Assembly: GCA_019359505.1 (NCBI GenBank)
Contig: JAHHHD010000020.1
Span: forward strand, 44,276 to 108,275
Reading direction: 5' to 3'
DNA: 64,000 nucleotides
Origin: Drouetiella hepatica Uher 2000/2452
GTDB lineage: Bacteria; Cyanobacteriota; Cyanobacteriia; Elainellales; Elainellaceae
A program made the position numbers and the translations under genes. Under the pieces are notes generated by a model. The model saw nothing but the letters and a program-made list of their open reading frames with translations. It had not been told where the DNA came from and did no database searches. Below, in pieces: positions 17,425 through 26,146 of the stretch. Position 1 is the first letter of the stretch. The number at the start of each line of letters is the position of its first letter.

Positions 17425-17513
17425 TTTAGACGAATTTGTGGGCACATCGAACCTCAGAAGGGGCTTGGCAAGCCTGTACTGGGATCTGTCGTGGTTCCAA
17501 CTCAAATTGGTAT
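17425..17513. repeat. Dispersed repeat, family D copy 1
   Basis: About 89 bp containing ACGAATTTGTGGGCACATCG, then ACCTCAGAAGGGGCTTGGCA and GGGATCTGTCGTGGTTCCAA. It matches the reverse complements of 29441-29546 and 62736-62836 over most of its length. It sits between family B and family A elements, forming a cluster of three repeats. Confidence 0.85.
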
Positions 17514-17595
17514 TAGGACGAGTTATTTTTTGAGAGCCGCGCGGAGCGCGGCTCTCAAAAAATAACTCATTGGATCTAAGCGCGTAGCGCTGTAT
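17512..17595. repeat. Palindromic repeat, family A copy 1
   Basis: A central perfect hairpin (GTTATTTTTTGAGAGCCGCG against CGCGGCTCTCAAAAAATAAC) is flanked by TTAGGACGA and CTCATTGGATCTAAGCGCGT. It is nearly identical to 38171-38269 and matches 62211-62306 in reverse. Confidence 0.9.
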
Positions 17596-17640
17596 AAACT
17601 GGCTTTTAAGACGGTATAAAATTCCAAATTGCCTCGCCTC

Positions 17641-18426
17641 ATGCTTCACCTCTCCCAAGGCTTACTCAACCTCCTGACGCTCTGCCCCCGCAAGTTTCAA
17701 TACACCTATTTGGATCAGCTCAATGTGCCGATCGCCCCGGAGCAGCAGGAGCGCATTAACTGGGGAAATCGCTTTCATTTACTTATGCAGCAGCGAGAGC
17801 TAGGGCTGAAGCTTGATCCAGAAGGCTTGCCTGAAGATCGGCAGATTCATCACTCAGTCGAGACTTTTATTCAGTCAGTGCCAGAGCTATTTTCGCCTAG
17901 CGCATTCTCCAGCCGTCAGAGCGAACATGGGCGATCGCTCCATTTCCAAGGCTATCTGTTTACCGTCATCTACGATCTGCTGATTCTCGATCGGCATGAG
18001 GCGCAAATCCTGGACTGGAAAACCTACCCTCGCCCTCAAAAACCCGACTGGCTGCTGCAAAATTGGCAAACTCGTCTCTATCCCTTTGTCCTGGCAGAAA
18101 CGAGCGAATACAAGCCCGACCAAATTTCCATGACCTACTGGTTTGTACAGCCTTCACCAGACGGACTGAAACCGCAGTGCTTTAAATTTTCCTACAGCGA
18201 AGCCCAACATCAGCAAACTTACCAGGACTTGACAACGCTGCTCGATCGCTTCACCCATAGCCTCCAGCGCTATCAGGAAACCCGCCAGCCTTTTCCACAA
18301 ACGCAGTCCCTCAAACCCTGTGAGGTCTGCGCCTTTGCCCTACGCTGCCAGCGAGGTCAGCTTCAGCCGCCCCAAGACGAAGCGCCACTTGTTACCCTAG
18401 AGGAAATTCCAGAAGTTGCGCTCTAG
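17641..18426 (+). CDS. PD-(D/E)XK nuclease-family protein, Cas4/RecB-like
   Basis: The 261-residue product starts MLHLSQGLLNLLTLCPRKFQ, the SxLxxFxxCPxxF-type opening of RecB/AddB/Cas4 nucleases. It has AQILDWKTYPRPQ (motif II/III, Asp then Lys), a QTRLYPFVLAE motif (QxxxY) and the C-terminal cysteine pair CEVCAFALRC. With Cys15 this could bind a 4Fe-4S cluster, as in Cas4. No CRISPR array or cas gene is in the window, so a housekeeping or repair role is more likely than CRISPR adaptation. ATG 17641 is preferred over an in-frame TTG four codons upstream. Confidence 0.8.
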   Translation: MLHLSQGLLNLLTLCPRKFQYTYLDQLNVPIAPEQQERINWGNRFHLLMQQRELGLKLDPEGLPEDRQIHHSVETFIQSVPELFSPSAFSSRQSEHGRSLHFQGYLFTVIYDLLILDRHEAQILDWKTYPRPQKPDWLLQNWQTRLYPFVLAETSEYKPDQISMTYWFVQPSPDGLKPQCFKFSYSEAQHQQTYQDLTTLLDRFTHSLQRYQETRQPFPQTQSLKPCEVCAFALRCQRGQLQPPQDEAPLVTLEEIPEVAL

Positions 18427-18481
18427 CGCTTGCTTTTGTATTTCTTTTGCATTTCTTTTTGCATCCCTCTCGTTCGCAACT

Positions 18482-19351
18482 ATGGCACACCTCAACCAAC
18501 GCCATCCCGAAAATATTCAGGGCGACTTTTACGTCGATCGCACCTGCATTGATTGCGATACCTGCCGCTGGATGGCTCCCGAAGTCTTTCGTGACATTGG
18601 CGACCAGTCGGCAGTCTATCATCAGCCGACTGAGGCAACCGATCGCCTCCATGCCATTCAGGCGCTGTTGTCCTGTCCCACCGCATCGATTGGCACCGTC
18701 GAGAAGCCTACGGATATTAAACTCGCCCAAGCCAGCTTTCCGATCGCGATCGCCGAAAATGTCTACCACTGCGGCTACCATGCCGAGGCTTCCTTTGGTG
18801 CCGCCAGCTACTTGATTCTGCGGGAAGAAGGCAATATTCTCGTAGACTCTCCCCGATTTGCGCCGCCCTTAGTCAAGCGGCTAGAGGAGCTAGGCGGCAT
18901 TCGCTATCTCTATCTCACCCATCGGGACGATGTTGCCGACCACCAGAAGTTTCAGGAGCATTTTGGCTGCGATCGCATCCTCCATACCGACGATATCGGC
19001 AGTGGCACCCGCAATGTCGAAATTCAGCTGAGGGGTGCCGATCCGGTACAGCTCGCCCCCGACCTGCTGATCATTCCGGTGCCTGGGCACACCCAAGGGC
19101 ATACCGTTCTGCTCTACCGAGACACCTTTCTGTTCACGGGCGACCATCTTGCCTGGTCAGACGAACTCCAGCATCTTCATGCCTTCCGGAATGCCTGCTG
19201 GTACTCCTGGAAAGAATTAGGAAAATCGATGCACAAGCTAGCAAGCTACTCATTTGAGTGGGTTTTGCCGGGGCACGGTCGCCGTTATCATGCCGATCGC
19301 GGTATCATGCAGCAGCAAATGCAGCAGTGCTTGACCTGGATGGAAACATAA
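18482..19351 (+). CDS. Ferredoxin domain fused to a metallo-beta-lactamase-fold hydrolase
   Basis: The 289-residue product has an N-terminal ferredoxin-like piece with FYVDRTCIDCDTCRWMAPEV (three Cys) and a fourth candidate, LLSCPTAS, about 40 residues later. This fits a single 4Fe-4S cluster. The rest is a metallo-beta-lactamase fold, with LYLTHRDDVADHQKFQ replacing HxHxDH as THRDDVADH, PGHTQGHTV, FTGDHLAW and LPGHGRR. The metal site therefore looks modified but mostly present. Such fusions are known in cyanobacteria, but their substrate is not established to my knowledge. It overlaps none of its neighbours and is followed 10 bases later by a small hypothetical gene. Confidence 0.85.
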   Translation: MAHLNQRHPENIQGDFYVDRTCIDCDTCRWMAPEVFRDIGDQSAVYHQPTEATDRLHAIQALLSCPTASIGTVEKPTDIKLAQASFPIAIAENVYHCGYHAEASFGAASYLILREEGNILVDSPRFAPPLVKRLEELGGIRYLYLTHRDDVADHQKFQEHFGCDRILHTDDIGSGTRNVEIQLRGADPVQLAPDLLIIPVPGHTQGHTVLLYRDTFLFTGDHLAWSDELQHLHAFRNACWYSWKELGKSMHKLASYSFEWVLPGHGRRYHADRGIMQQQMQQCLTWMET

Positions 19352-19361
19352 ATCCTAAAAT

Positions 19362-19745
19362 ATGGCAGATATCAGCGGAACATGGCTCGGAACCTATTGG
19401 CAAGACGAAGCGCAAACTCGCTTTGAAGCTACGTTTGTGCAAGGTGGAAATGCGCTGAGCGGCGTAATCTTAGATGACGGTCATCTGGGAGAAGCAAATG
19501 TAGGCGGCGAGATCATTGGACGCAGCATCCAATTTACCAAACGCTATGTGGTCGGCTCCCAGCTCGCCATTCGCTACAGCGGAACGCTGTCTGAAGACGA
19601 GAATTTTATCCACGGCGATTGGAGTATTAGTTCCAATCGCCGGGGCAGCTTGCAGGGTAAATGGGAGGCTCATCGGAGCGACAACGATCTGATGGCAGAC
19701 TTAAAAAACCGCCTGTCTCAGCAAATTCCTGTAGGCATGAAGTAG
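19362..19745 (+). CDS. Hypothetical beta-rich protein
   Basis: The 127-residue product starts MADISGTWLGTYWQDEAQTR. It has alternating polar and hydrophobic segments ending in strands such as GGEIIGRSIQFTKRYV and SLQGKWEAHRS, suggesting a small beta-barrel like lipocalin- or avidin-fold proteins. No family is named with confidence. It starts 10 bases after the ferredoxin-metallo-beta-lactamase gene, so co-transcription is likely. Confidence 0.7.
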   Translation: MADISGTWLGTYWQDEAQTRFEATFVQGGNALSGVILDDGHLGEANVGGEIIGRSIQFTKRYVVGSQLAIRYSGTLSEDENFIHGDWSISSNRRGSLQGKWEAHRSDNDLMADLKNRLSQQIPVGMK

Positions 19746-19772
19746 GGGCTTAGCTTGGGGTAGGGCTTGCGG

Positions 19773-19798
19773 TAGGGCTTAGCATTGCTAAGCCCCTA
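19773..19798 (+). terminator. Hairpin after the hypothetical beta-rich gene
   Basis: The arms TAGGGCTTAGC and GCTAAGCCCTA share a core with the hairpin at 17298-17328. The stem lies shortly after partial copies of the same GGGCTTAG word at 19744-19772. Confidence 0.5.
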
Positions 19799-19838
19799 CA
19801 TCAGATCGGTTGTACAGGTTATTTAATCCACAACCCTA

Positions 19839-19991
19839 AGAGGATATCTGAAAAGTATCAAATGTTCTGCATTCGCCCCCCAACCCCCCAATTCTGGGGG
19901 ACTTTCGAACCAGTTCTTATTCAAAGTCCCCCAGAATTGGGGGATCTAGGGGGCGGTTCGGGTAGCAAATTACACTTCTCAGACATCCTCT
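19839..19991. repeat. Large nested inverted repeat
   Basis: The outer ends AGAGGATATCTGA and TCAGACATCCTCT are complementary apart from one mismatch. Inside, CCCCCAATTCTGGGGGACTTT pairs with AAAGTCCCCCAGAATTGGGG. This CCCCCAATTCTGGGG type of element is common between cyanobacterial genes. The region 19746-20213 holds no gene. Confidence 0.8.
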
Positions 19992-20029
19992 AAGAACAAA
20001 CGCCGATCTATAGCCATAATCATCGGGCT

Positions 20030-20082
20030 TAGGACATCTTTGAGGGCGCGCGGAGCGCGCCCTCAAAGATGTCTCCGTCCTA
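20030..20082. repeat. Palindromic repeat, family B copy 2
   Basis: TAGGAC...GTCCTA ends surround the hairpin ATCTTTGAGGGCGCGC / GCGCGCCCTCAAAGAT with a five-base loop. The stem is longer than in copy 1 and of different sequence. Confidence 0.8.
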
Positions 20083-20213
20083 ACTGCTGTGAATACAGCT
20101 ATATCTAAAGGCTGTTATTTTCCTGAACGGTTTCGAGCTAATTTCTGAGAATCTGTCTACAGTCGTAATAGGACAGTTTGAACTAGCTAGGCTCAGCATC
20201 AGGAGAAGGCGCA

Positions 20214-22499
20214 ATGACTCAGGGCACACCTAAAGCGACACAAAAGACGGACGATCGCGCCCAAGATCTGATTCAGCAGGATGAAAATTCGCCGCCGATC
20301 GGGGGTGGACTGCCGATTATTCAATACTGGGCAGAACATACGCTATCGCCCGAAGGTCCTAAGCTTTGGAAAACGCTGCTACACAAGAGCGCTTGCCTCT
20401 CCTGTGCCTGGGGCACGAGCGGTCAAAAGGGAGGCTTTACGAATGAGGAAGGCGAAAAGCTCCAGCGCTGCATGAAAAGCGTAGAAGCCATTACCGCCGA
20501 AATCATGCCGCCCGTTGCCGAAGATTTTTTTGCCCGCTACAGCATCACCGAGCTTCAGCAGCTTAGCTCCCTGGAAGCCGATCGCCTCGGACGATTAAGC
20601 TATCCCGTCATCCTCCGCGCCGGGAGCAGTCATTACGAGCGGATTGCTTGGGAAGAAATTTATCAGATCACCGAGGCGGCGTTTCGTCAGCCCCGTGAGC
20701 GGGTGGCTTCTTATAGCTCTGGGCGATCGTCCAACGAAGCAGCATACTTGCTTCAGCTCATGCTGCGCACCCTCGGCTCCAACAACTTGGCAGACTGCTC
20801 GGATTTGTGCCACTCACCCTCGACCGTGGGGTTAAAGGAAGTCTTTGGTACCAGCACCTCCATGGTCAGTCTAGAAAACCTGAAGCATTCGGACTGCGTC
20901 GTGCTGATTGGCGCAAATTCGCCTTCCAATCATCCCCGGTTTATGAACGAGTTAATTAAGCTGCGCGATCGCGGCGGCAAAGTCATCATCGTTAATCCGG
21001 TGGTAGAAGTAGGGCTAGTCAAGTTTGGCTCTCCGGCATTCCCGATTAAATCCTTGATTCCCGGTTCAGACATTGCCTCGCTGTACCTGCAACTCATTCC
21101 GGGTAGCGACGTGGCGCTGTTTGTCGGCATCCAGAAGGCGCTTTTAGAAAGCGGCTTGGCGAAGCTAGAGTTTCTGCGATCGCACGCCGAAGACTGGGAA
21201 GCTGTGATTGCCCAAGCGCAAAACACCTCCTGGGACATAATCACGGCAACCTGCGGTGTTTCCCAAGAAGAGATTGAGGCGGCAGCGCGGATGATTGGCG
21301 CGGCAAAAGGGACGGTATTTGCTTGGGCAATGGGTGCGACGCAGCATGACAACGCTGTGGACAACATCTACAGCATTGCCAACACGGCGCTCATCTCCGG
21401 CAACGTCGGCAAAGTGGGCGCAGGTACCATGCCGATTCGCGGACATTCCAACGTGCAGGGCTTTGGCTCGATGGGTGTGACGACAAAACTGAAGCAAGAA
21501 ATTAAGCAGGCGTTGGAAAAACTGCTGGGGCGATCGCTCGATCTGCCCGCAGGTTACGACACCCGCGCCCTGATTGAAGCGGCTGACCAGCATCAGGTCG
21601 ATTCGCTCCTGTGCTTGGGCGGCAACCTCTATGGAGCAAACCCTGACTCAACTCAGGCAAAACGCGCCTTGGGCAACATTGAAACGATCGTCTACCTGGC
21701 AACCAAGCCCAACTTGGGGCATTTTCACGGACTGGCAAAGCAGCACACCATCATTGTTCCAGTGTTCAACCGCTTCGAGAATCCCCACAAGACGACCACC
21801 GAATCGGGCAACAACTTTGTCCGGCTGAATGACGAAGGCGAAACCCATCTCAAGTCGGCGGATTTGATTTCAGAAGTTGAGTTTCTGACCGAATTAGCCC
21901 ATCGGCTACATGGCGACGCTCCGATCGACTGGCGCAAGCTGCAAGACACGCAGTACGTCCGCCAACTCATCGCCCAAACGATTCCCGGCTACGAAAAAAT
22001 TGGGGCGATCGACCAAACCCTAGAGGAATTCACCATCTCTGGGCGCATCTTCACTGAGCCGACCTTTGCCACGCCTTCCGGCAAAGCCAAGATGTTTGCT
22101 ACGCCATTGCCCACCCTGACGCTGCCGCAGATCAGTGACTTTGGCATCCCCGACTCAACCCAGGGCATCGTCATTGCGCTGATGACCGGACGCAGCTACT
22201 CGCAGCACAACACGGTCGTCTATAAAATCGGCGACCAGTACCGTGGGATGCCCCACCGCAACTGTATTCTGATGAATGCTGGAGACGCAAGACGGGTGGG
22301 ATTTGCAGAACACGATCGCGTCACGGTGCAAGCCAATGCAGGCAAGCTAGAAAACGTAGAGATTATCTTCGGCATGGTGCGCGAAGGCTCAGCGCTGATG
22401 TTTTACCCAGAGGTCAACGTGATCTTTAAGGCAAGGATTGAGGAGCGATCAGGTACTCCCGCTTTTAAGCGCGTCCCGGCTGTGGTGTATGCGCTGTAG
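20214..22499 (+). CDS. FdhF/YdeP-type molybdopterin oxidoreductase
   Basis: The 761-residue product resembles the 'oxidoreductase alpha (molybdopterin) subunit' family that includes E. coli YdeP. It has HKSACLSCAWGTSGQKGGFT near residues 60-80, PRERVASYSSGRSSNEAAYL, GHSNVQGFGSMGV and a C-terminal molybdopterin-binding domain with MTGRSYSQHNTVV. The Cys pair (CLSC) is not the usual four-Cys Fe-S motif of formate dehydrogenases. The substrate is unknown. It has a good Shine-Dalgarno AGGAGA upstream. moaB at 32.0-32.6 kb contributes to the cofactor pathway. No partner subunit is adjacent. Confidence 0.9.
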   Translation: MTQGTPKATQKTDDRAQDLIQQDENSPPIGGGLPIIQYWAEHTLSPEGPKLWKTLLHKSACLSCAWGTSGQKGGFTNEEGEKLQRCMKSVEAITAEIMPPVAEDFFARYSITELQQLSSLEADRLGRLSYPVILRAGSSHYERIAWEEIYQITEAAFRQPRERVASYSSGRSSNEAAYLLQLMLRTLGSNNLADCSDLCHSPSTVGLKEVFGTSTSMVSLENLKHSDCVVLIGANSPSNHPRFMNELIKLRDRGGKVIIVNPVVEVGLVKFGSPAFPIKSLIPGSDIASLYLQLIPGSDVALFVGIQKALLESGLAKLEFLRSHAEDWEAVIAQAQNTSWDIITATCGVSQEEIEAAARMIGAAKGTVFAWAMGATQHDNAVDNIYSIANTALISGNVGKVGAGTMPIRGHSNVQGFGSMGVTTKLKQEIKQALEKLLGRSLDLPAGYDTRALIEAADQHQVDSLLCLGGNLYGANPDSTQAKRALGNIETIVYLATKPNLGHFHGLAKQHTIIVPVFNRFENPHKTTTESGNNFVRLNDEGETHLKSADLISEVEFLTELAHRLHGDAPIDWRKLQDTQYVRQLIAQTIPGYEKIGAIDQTLEEFTISGRIFTEPTFATPSGKAKMFATPLPTLTLPQISDFGIPDSTQGIVIALMTGRSYSQHNTVVYKIGDQYRGMPHRNCILMNAGDARRVGFAEHDRVTVQANAGKLENVEIIFGMVREGSALMFYPEVNVIFKARIEERSGTPAFKRVPAVVYAL

Positions 22500-22610
22500 A
22501 GCAGTCTAGTGGTTGTACGTTTACAATCCAGATGGAACGATGGGGTGGGCGAGAAGTCTCAATAGCGTTACTTTAGGGGAGTATTAACTTCTTGGGATGA
22601 TTATCAGAGA

Positions 22611-23288
22611 ATGAAAATCCTGCTAGTGGAGGACAATTCTCAGATTACAAGAGCGATCGCCGAGGCATTAACCGATCAGCACTATGTGGTAGAGGTGGCT
22701 AAGGATGGTGAACTGGGTTTGGCATTTGCCGAGACAGGTGCCTTCGACCTGATCGTTTTAGACTTGATGCTGCCAAAGCTAGATGGGATTAGTCTTTGCA
22801 GGAGGCTACGTCAAAGCGGCAGCAAAACTCCCATTCTCATGCTGACCTCACGAGATACCAGCATAGATAAGGTACTGGGGCTTGACGTTGGGGCAGATGA
22901 TTATGTGATTAAGCCTTTCGACCTACCAGAGCTATTGGCAAGGATTCGAGCGCTGTTGCGACGAGGCAACGCTACGTTTTCGCCAATTTTGGAATGGGAG
23001 CAATTGACGCTCAACCCCAATGAATGTCAGGTGATGTATGGCGATCGCCCCTTAACGTTGACTCATAAAGAATATGCTTTACTGGAATTGTTCCTGCGAA
23101 ATGGGAGTCGCGTTCTGAGTCGTGGCGCAATTTTAGAGCGGGTCTGGATCTCTGAAGACATCCCTGGAGAAGAAACCATCAAAGTTCATGTGCGAAGCAT
23201 ACGACAAAAGCTTAAGGTCGTTGGTGCGCCTCCAAATTTAATCGAAACTATTTATGGTCTGGGATATCGACTCAACCCTAATCTCTAA
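22611..23288 (+). CDS. OmpR/PhoB-family response regulator
   Basis: The 225-residue product has a receiver domain with Asp8, phosphoacceptor Asp51 in FDLIVLDLMLPKLDG and the Lys in VIKPFD. A winged-helix DNA-binding domain follows (LTHKEYALLELFLRNGSRV, IKVHVRSIRQKL, IETIYGLGYRL). The downstream histidine kinase gene overlaps its 3' end by about 35 bases, so the two are translationally coupled. It resembles cyanobacterial RppA/ManR/NrsR-type regulators, which respond to metals or redox, but the exact member cannot be named. It probably controls the downstream RTX-lipoprotein-dioxygenase genes. Confidence 0.94.
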   Translation: MKILLVEDNSQITRAIAEALTDQHYVVEVAKDGELGLAFAETGAFDLIVLDLMLPKLDGISLCRRLRQSGSKTPILMLTSRDTSIDKVLGLDVGADDYVIKPFDLPELLARIRALLRRGNATFSPILEWEQLTLNPNECQVMYGDRPLTLTHKEYALLELFLRNGSRVLSRGAILERVWISEDIPGEETIKVHVRSIRQKLKVVGAPPNLIETIYGLGYRLNPNL

Positions 23289-24669
23289 CGGGCGATTTAG
23301 TCGGCTACGAAATCGCCTATTGCTGTCTTACCTGCTGGTTATTGCAACGATTTTAGGGACATTTTCTGCTGCCGTTTATATTTTAGTTGCTCACGATCGC
23401 AACCAGCAGCTTGATGAGCATCTGCGCCAAGTCGCTGAATCGTCGGCAGGCACACTAGAGATTATTGAACATGAGTACGGAGAACTCACAACCGAAGAAA
23501 AATACAAAGGCTATGTCCCTACTCAGGCAGACGGTACCCCTCTGCCAATTACGCTGGCCGAATTGATGAGCAAATACGAGGGGTCTTCAAGTCTGAAAGC
23601 GCCCTCTGAACCTCTGCCGCTCACGCAGCAAGGCATTGAATGGTATGACAAGCAGCGCCGACTCATGGTGCGTGAGGGCGGACTTTTCTTGCAAACGGTG
23701 CTGCCGACGAATATCCCTGCGAAAGGGGTACTTGTACAGCGAGGCAACATTCGCAGTTTCGTGCAACCCGCCTACAGCGCTTCCACCCCAGATACGCGCC
23801 AAATCTTAGGCTATGTTCGCGCTACTGAATCGACTGTCACCCTAGACACTGAATTGCGTCGATTGCAGTGGGGTTTAATTGTAGGCGTTGTCACGGTTGC
23901 AGGACTGGCTGCACTGGGCGGAGTTTGGCTGGCTCAAGAATCGCTGAAGCCAATTGTGCAAAGCTTTGACCAACTCAAACAATTTACAGCCGATGCCTCC
24001 CATGAGCTACGGAATCCACTGACGGCCATTCGAGCCTCGATCGCCGTAATGCAAGATCACCCAGAGCGAGTTCATGCGGCTGATGCAGAGAAACTAGACT
24101 CGATCGCCATCGCCTCAGCCCAGATGAGCCAGCTAGTTGATGATTTGTTGCTGCTGGCACGGATGGATCGACAGGCTCCCGATCGACAAGCGTGGCGACG
24201 CATTGTGCTGGATGAGATATTAGAAGATTTAGTTGATCTATATAGCGATCGGGCTGATCAAGCTCAGATTACTCTAAAGTCTCAGCTAATATCCAATGTC
24301 GAGGTTAATGGGGATGCCTCTCAACTCCAGCGACTATTCACTAATCTTCTGACCAATGCGCTGCAATATACTCCACCTGGCGGAACGGTGATCGTGACCT
24401 TGCAGCGCATGGGTTCCTATGCCCTGATCAATGTTGAAGATACGGGAATTGGTATTGCTCCCGCTCAATTACCACATATCTTCGATCGCTTTTGGCGCGC
24501 TGATCAAGCCCGGAGTCAATATGAGGACGGTTCTGGACTAGGTTTGGCGATCGCTAAAACCATCTCTCAACACCACAGGGGTGATATCACTGTGCGTAGC
24601 AAGTTAGGCATAGGAAGCTGCTTTCAGGTGAAGATACCGTTATCCATCGCGCTAATTTCACAACTTTGA
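23254..24669 (+). CDS. Membrane sensor histidine kinase
   Basis: The product is up to 471 residues. It has a hydrophobic N-terminal helix (LLLSYLLVIATILGTFSAAV), a periplasmic loop of about 160 residues and a second helix near residues 209-225. HisKA follows, with DASHELRNPLTAI (phospho-His250), then ATPase boxes LLTNALQYT, VEDTGIGIAP and GSGLGLAIAK. The ATG at 23254 overlaps the response regulator; a later start remains possible because the first 15 residues are not typical. It forms the two-component pair with the preceding gene. The sensed signal is not evident. Confidence 0.92.
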   Translation: MVWDIDSTLISNGRFSRLRNRLLLSYLLVIATILGTFSAAVYILVAHDRNQQLDEHLRQVAESSAGTLEIIEHEYGELTTEEKYKGYVPTQADGTPLPITLAELMSKYEGSSSLKAPSEPLPLTQQGIEWYDKQRRLMVREGGLFLQTVLPTNIPAKGVLVQRGNIRSFVQPAYSASTPDTRQILGYVRATESTVTLDTELRRLQWGLIVGVVTVAGLAALGGVWLAQESLKPIVQSFDQLKQFTADASHELRNPLTAIRASIAVMQDHPERVHAADAEKLDSIAIASAQMSQLVDDLLLLARMDRQAPDRQAWRRIVLDEILEDLVDLYSDRADQAQITLKSQLISNVEVNGDASQLQRLFTNLLTNALQYTPPGGTVIVTLQRMGSYALINVEDTGIGIAPAQLPHIFDRFWRADQARSQYEDGSGLGLAIAKTISQHHRGDITVRSKLGIGSCFQVKIPLSIALISQL

Positions 24670-24741
24670 TTGAGTTTCCGACTTCTTTACTTTCTCCAGC
24701 TTTACTAGATAGTAGTTCCACACACCACAAGGAAAACTATC

Positions 24742-25506
24742 ATGTCTAAGGCAGTCTCTCTATTCCTCAACCTTGAATCAGCAACCTCGTTGGGGACATT
24801 CAGACATTCCTCTTCTCGGTATGACGATAACGAATTGGATGAATCAGATCACGATAACTTAGGTGAATCGGGTGAATCGGGTGAGATGGAAGAGTTGGGT
24901 GAATCAGGTGAATCAGGTGAATTAGGCGAGATGGGAGAGTCAGGTGAACTGAGAAATTCTTTAAATCAGACTAAAAATAGCAGCGACGATCTTTTGAAGC
25001 CCAACAAGGTGGTTAAGTTCAAGGGCAATGATGGTTCCTCAAATAAGATTAAAGGCAGCAGCGACGATCTTTTAGAGGGCGGTGCTGGCAACAACAAGCT
25101 TGATGGAAAGAAGGGGAACGATCGCCTAGTTGGCGGTGCTGGCAATGACTACCTTGAAGGAGGGAAGGGCAATGACACACTGCTGGGTGGTGCTGGAAAC
25201 GATCTGCTGAAGGGCGGCGAAGGTCAAGATATTTTGACAGGTGGTGCTGGCAGTGATGTGTTTGAAATCAAGTACAAATCCAACAGACCTGGGTACAATT
25301 TTGCCGATGTCATCACCGATTTTCAAGATGGCGTGGACAAGCTGAAGTTGGATGACTTGAGATTTTCAGACATTCAGGTTGTGCAAGGAAGCGGTAGATC
25401 TGCAAACAATACGCTCATTCAACTTGCGAGTACAGGTGAGACGCTGGCGACGCTACAGAGGGTCAATGCGTCACTGATCAATACCTCTGACTTTACTTTC
25501 TCATAG
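24742..25506 (+). CDS. RTX-type calcium-binding protein with Gly-Glu-Ser repeats
   Basis: The 254-residue product has an acidic stretch (about residues 28-72) made of GESGESGE-type triplets. It then has four to five RTX nonapeptide repeats of the GGAGNDxLxGG type (about 112-168) that bind Ca2+. The end, VFEIKYKSNR...DVITDFQDGVDKLKLD, is the usual closing beta-roll/secretion segment. No N-terminal signal peptide is seen; RTX proteins leave by type I secretion using a C-terminal signal. It starts 72 bases after the kinase gene. The next gene encodes a lipoprotein with the same acidic triplets. Confidence 0.88.
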   Translation: MSKAVSLFLNLESATSLGTFRHSSSRYDDNELDESDHDNLGESGESGEMEELGESGESGELGEMGESGELRNSLNQTKNSSDDLLKPNKVVKFKGNDGSSNKIKGSSDDLLEGGAGNNKLDGKKGNDRLVGGAGNDYLEGGKGNDTLLGGAGNDLLKGGEGQDILTGGAGSDVFEIKYKSNRPGYNFADVITDFQDGVDKLKLDDLRFSDIQVVQGSGRSANNTLIQLASTGETLATLQRVNASLINTSDFTFS

Positions 25507-25658
25507 TCAACTTTTGAGATTGAGATTTGGCAAAAGCTATGACCCTGCCGAGTCTAATCTAAAGACTGTAGTTCATACAGCATTTGAGTGTGCGGTTTAC
25601 AAAACCTGCGCTCTAAGATCGATCGGTTTGAAACTAATGTTTAATGGAGAAATCTGTG

Positions 25659-26063
25659 ATGAATTCTAAAACTGTTGCACTCTTTCTTAGTCTTGGTTTA
25701 GTCACAACACTGACTGCCTGTGGAGGAGCGAATTCAGGCGGTGGCGAAGAAGGTGGGGCTACATTGCCCAGTCCGTCTCCCAGCTCGCAAGGAGGCGAGG
25801 GTGGTGCATTAAGTGTCCTGCCTCCACAAAGCTCTGGGCTGAAAACGGCACAGGCTGAAACCGTTCAGAACTCTACCTTTCCACTCTTGGCATCGGGCAG
25901 TGAACAAGGCGAATCAGGCGAGTCAGGCGAATCGAGTGAATCCAATGAGCATGATGAGCGTGATGAATCAGACGAGTCGGATAAATCGGGTGAGCATGAT
26001 GAATCAGATGAGTCGGGTGAATCGGGTGAGTCGGGCGAACAGGAAACTCATTCCCTTTCGTAA
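25659..26063 (+). CDS. Putative lipoprotein with acidic Gly-Glu-Ser/Asp-Glu-Ser repeats
   Basis: The 134-residue product begins MNSKTVALFLSLGLVTTLTA followed by Cys21, a clear lipoprotein signal and lipobox. The mature part is disordered: Gly/Ser/Pro-rich, then an acidic tail of about 45 residues dominated by GESGES, DESDES and HDE units. The ATG at 25659 has GGAG about ten bases upstream; an earlier in-frame ATG (25644) would only prefix five residues. The acidic tail could bind cations (Ca, Fe, Mn). It is flanked by RTX and dioxygenase genes in the same direction. No named family is recognised. Confidence 0.75.
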   Translation: MNSKTVALFLSLGLVTTLTACGGANSGGGEEGGATLPSPSPSSQGGEGGALSVLPPQSSGLKTAQAETVQNSTFPLLASGSEQGESGESGESSESNEHDERDESDESDKSGEHDESDESGESGESGEQETHSLS

Positions 26064-26146
26064 CGTCTGAATAAGACATCACAAAACTCATGTGAGGCGA
26101 TCGCGATCTTGAATCAATTTACCTAATGTGAATGTGTTTGAGTGCC

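Noticed and set aside
17641..18426. Cas4-like nuclease as a sign of a CRISPR locus
   Set aside because: No repeat-spacer array or other cas gene is seen anywhere in the window; the fold is shared with many repair nucleases.
19839..19991. Large inverted repeat as a riboswitch or ncRNA upstream of the molybdoenzyme
   Set aside because: The sequence is the common cyanobacterial CCCCCAATTCTGGGGG type of intergenic repeat and sits more than 200 bases from the gene; no known Moco-riboswitch pattern was recognised.
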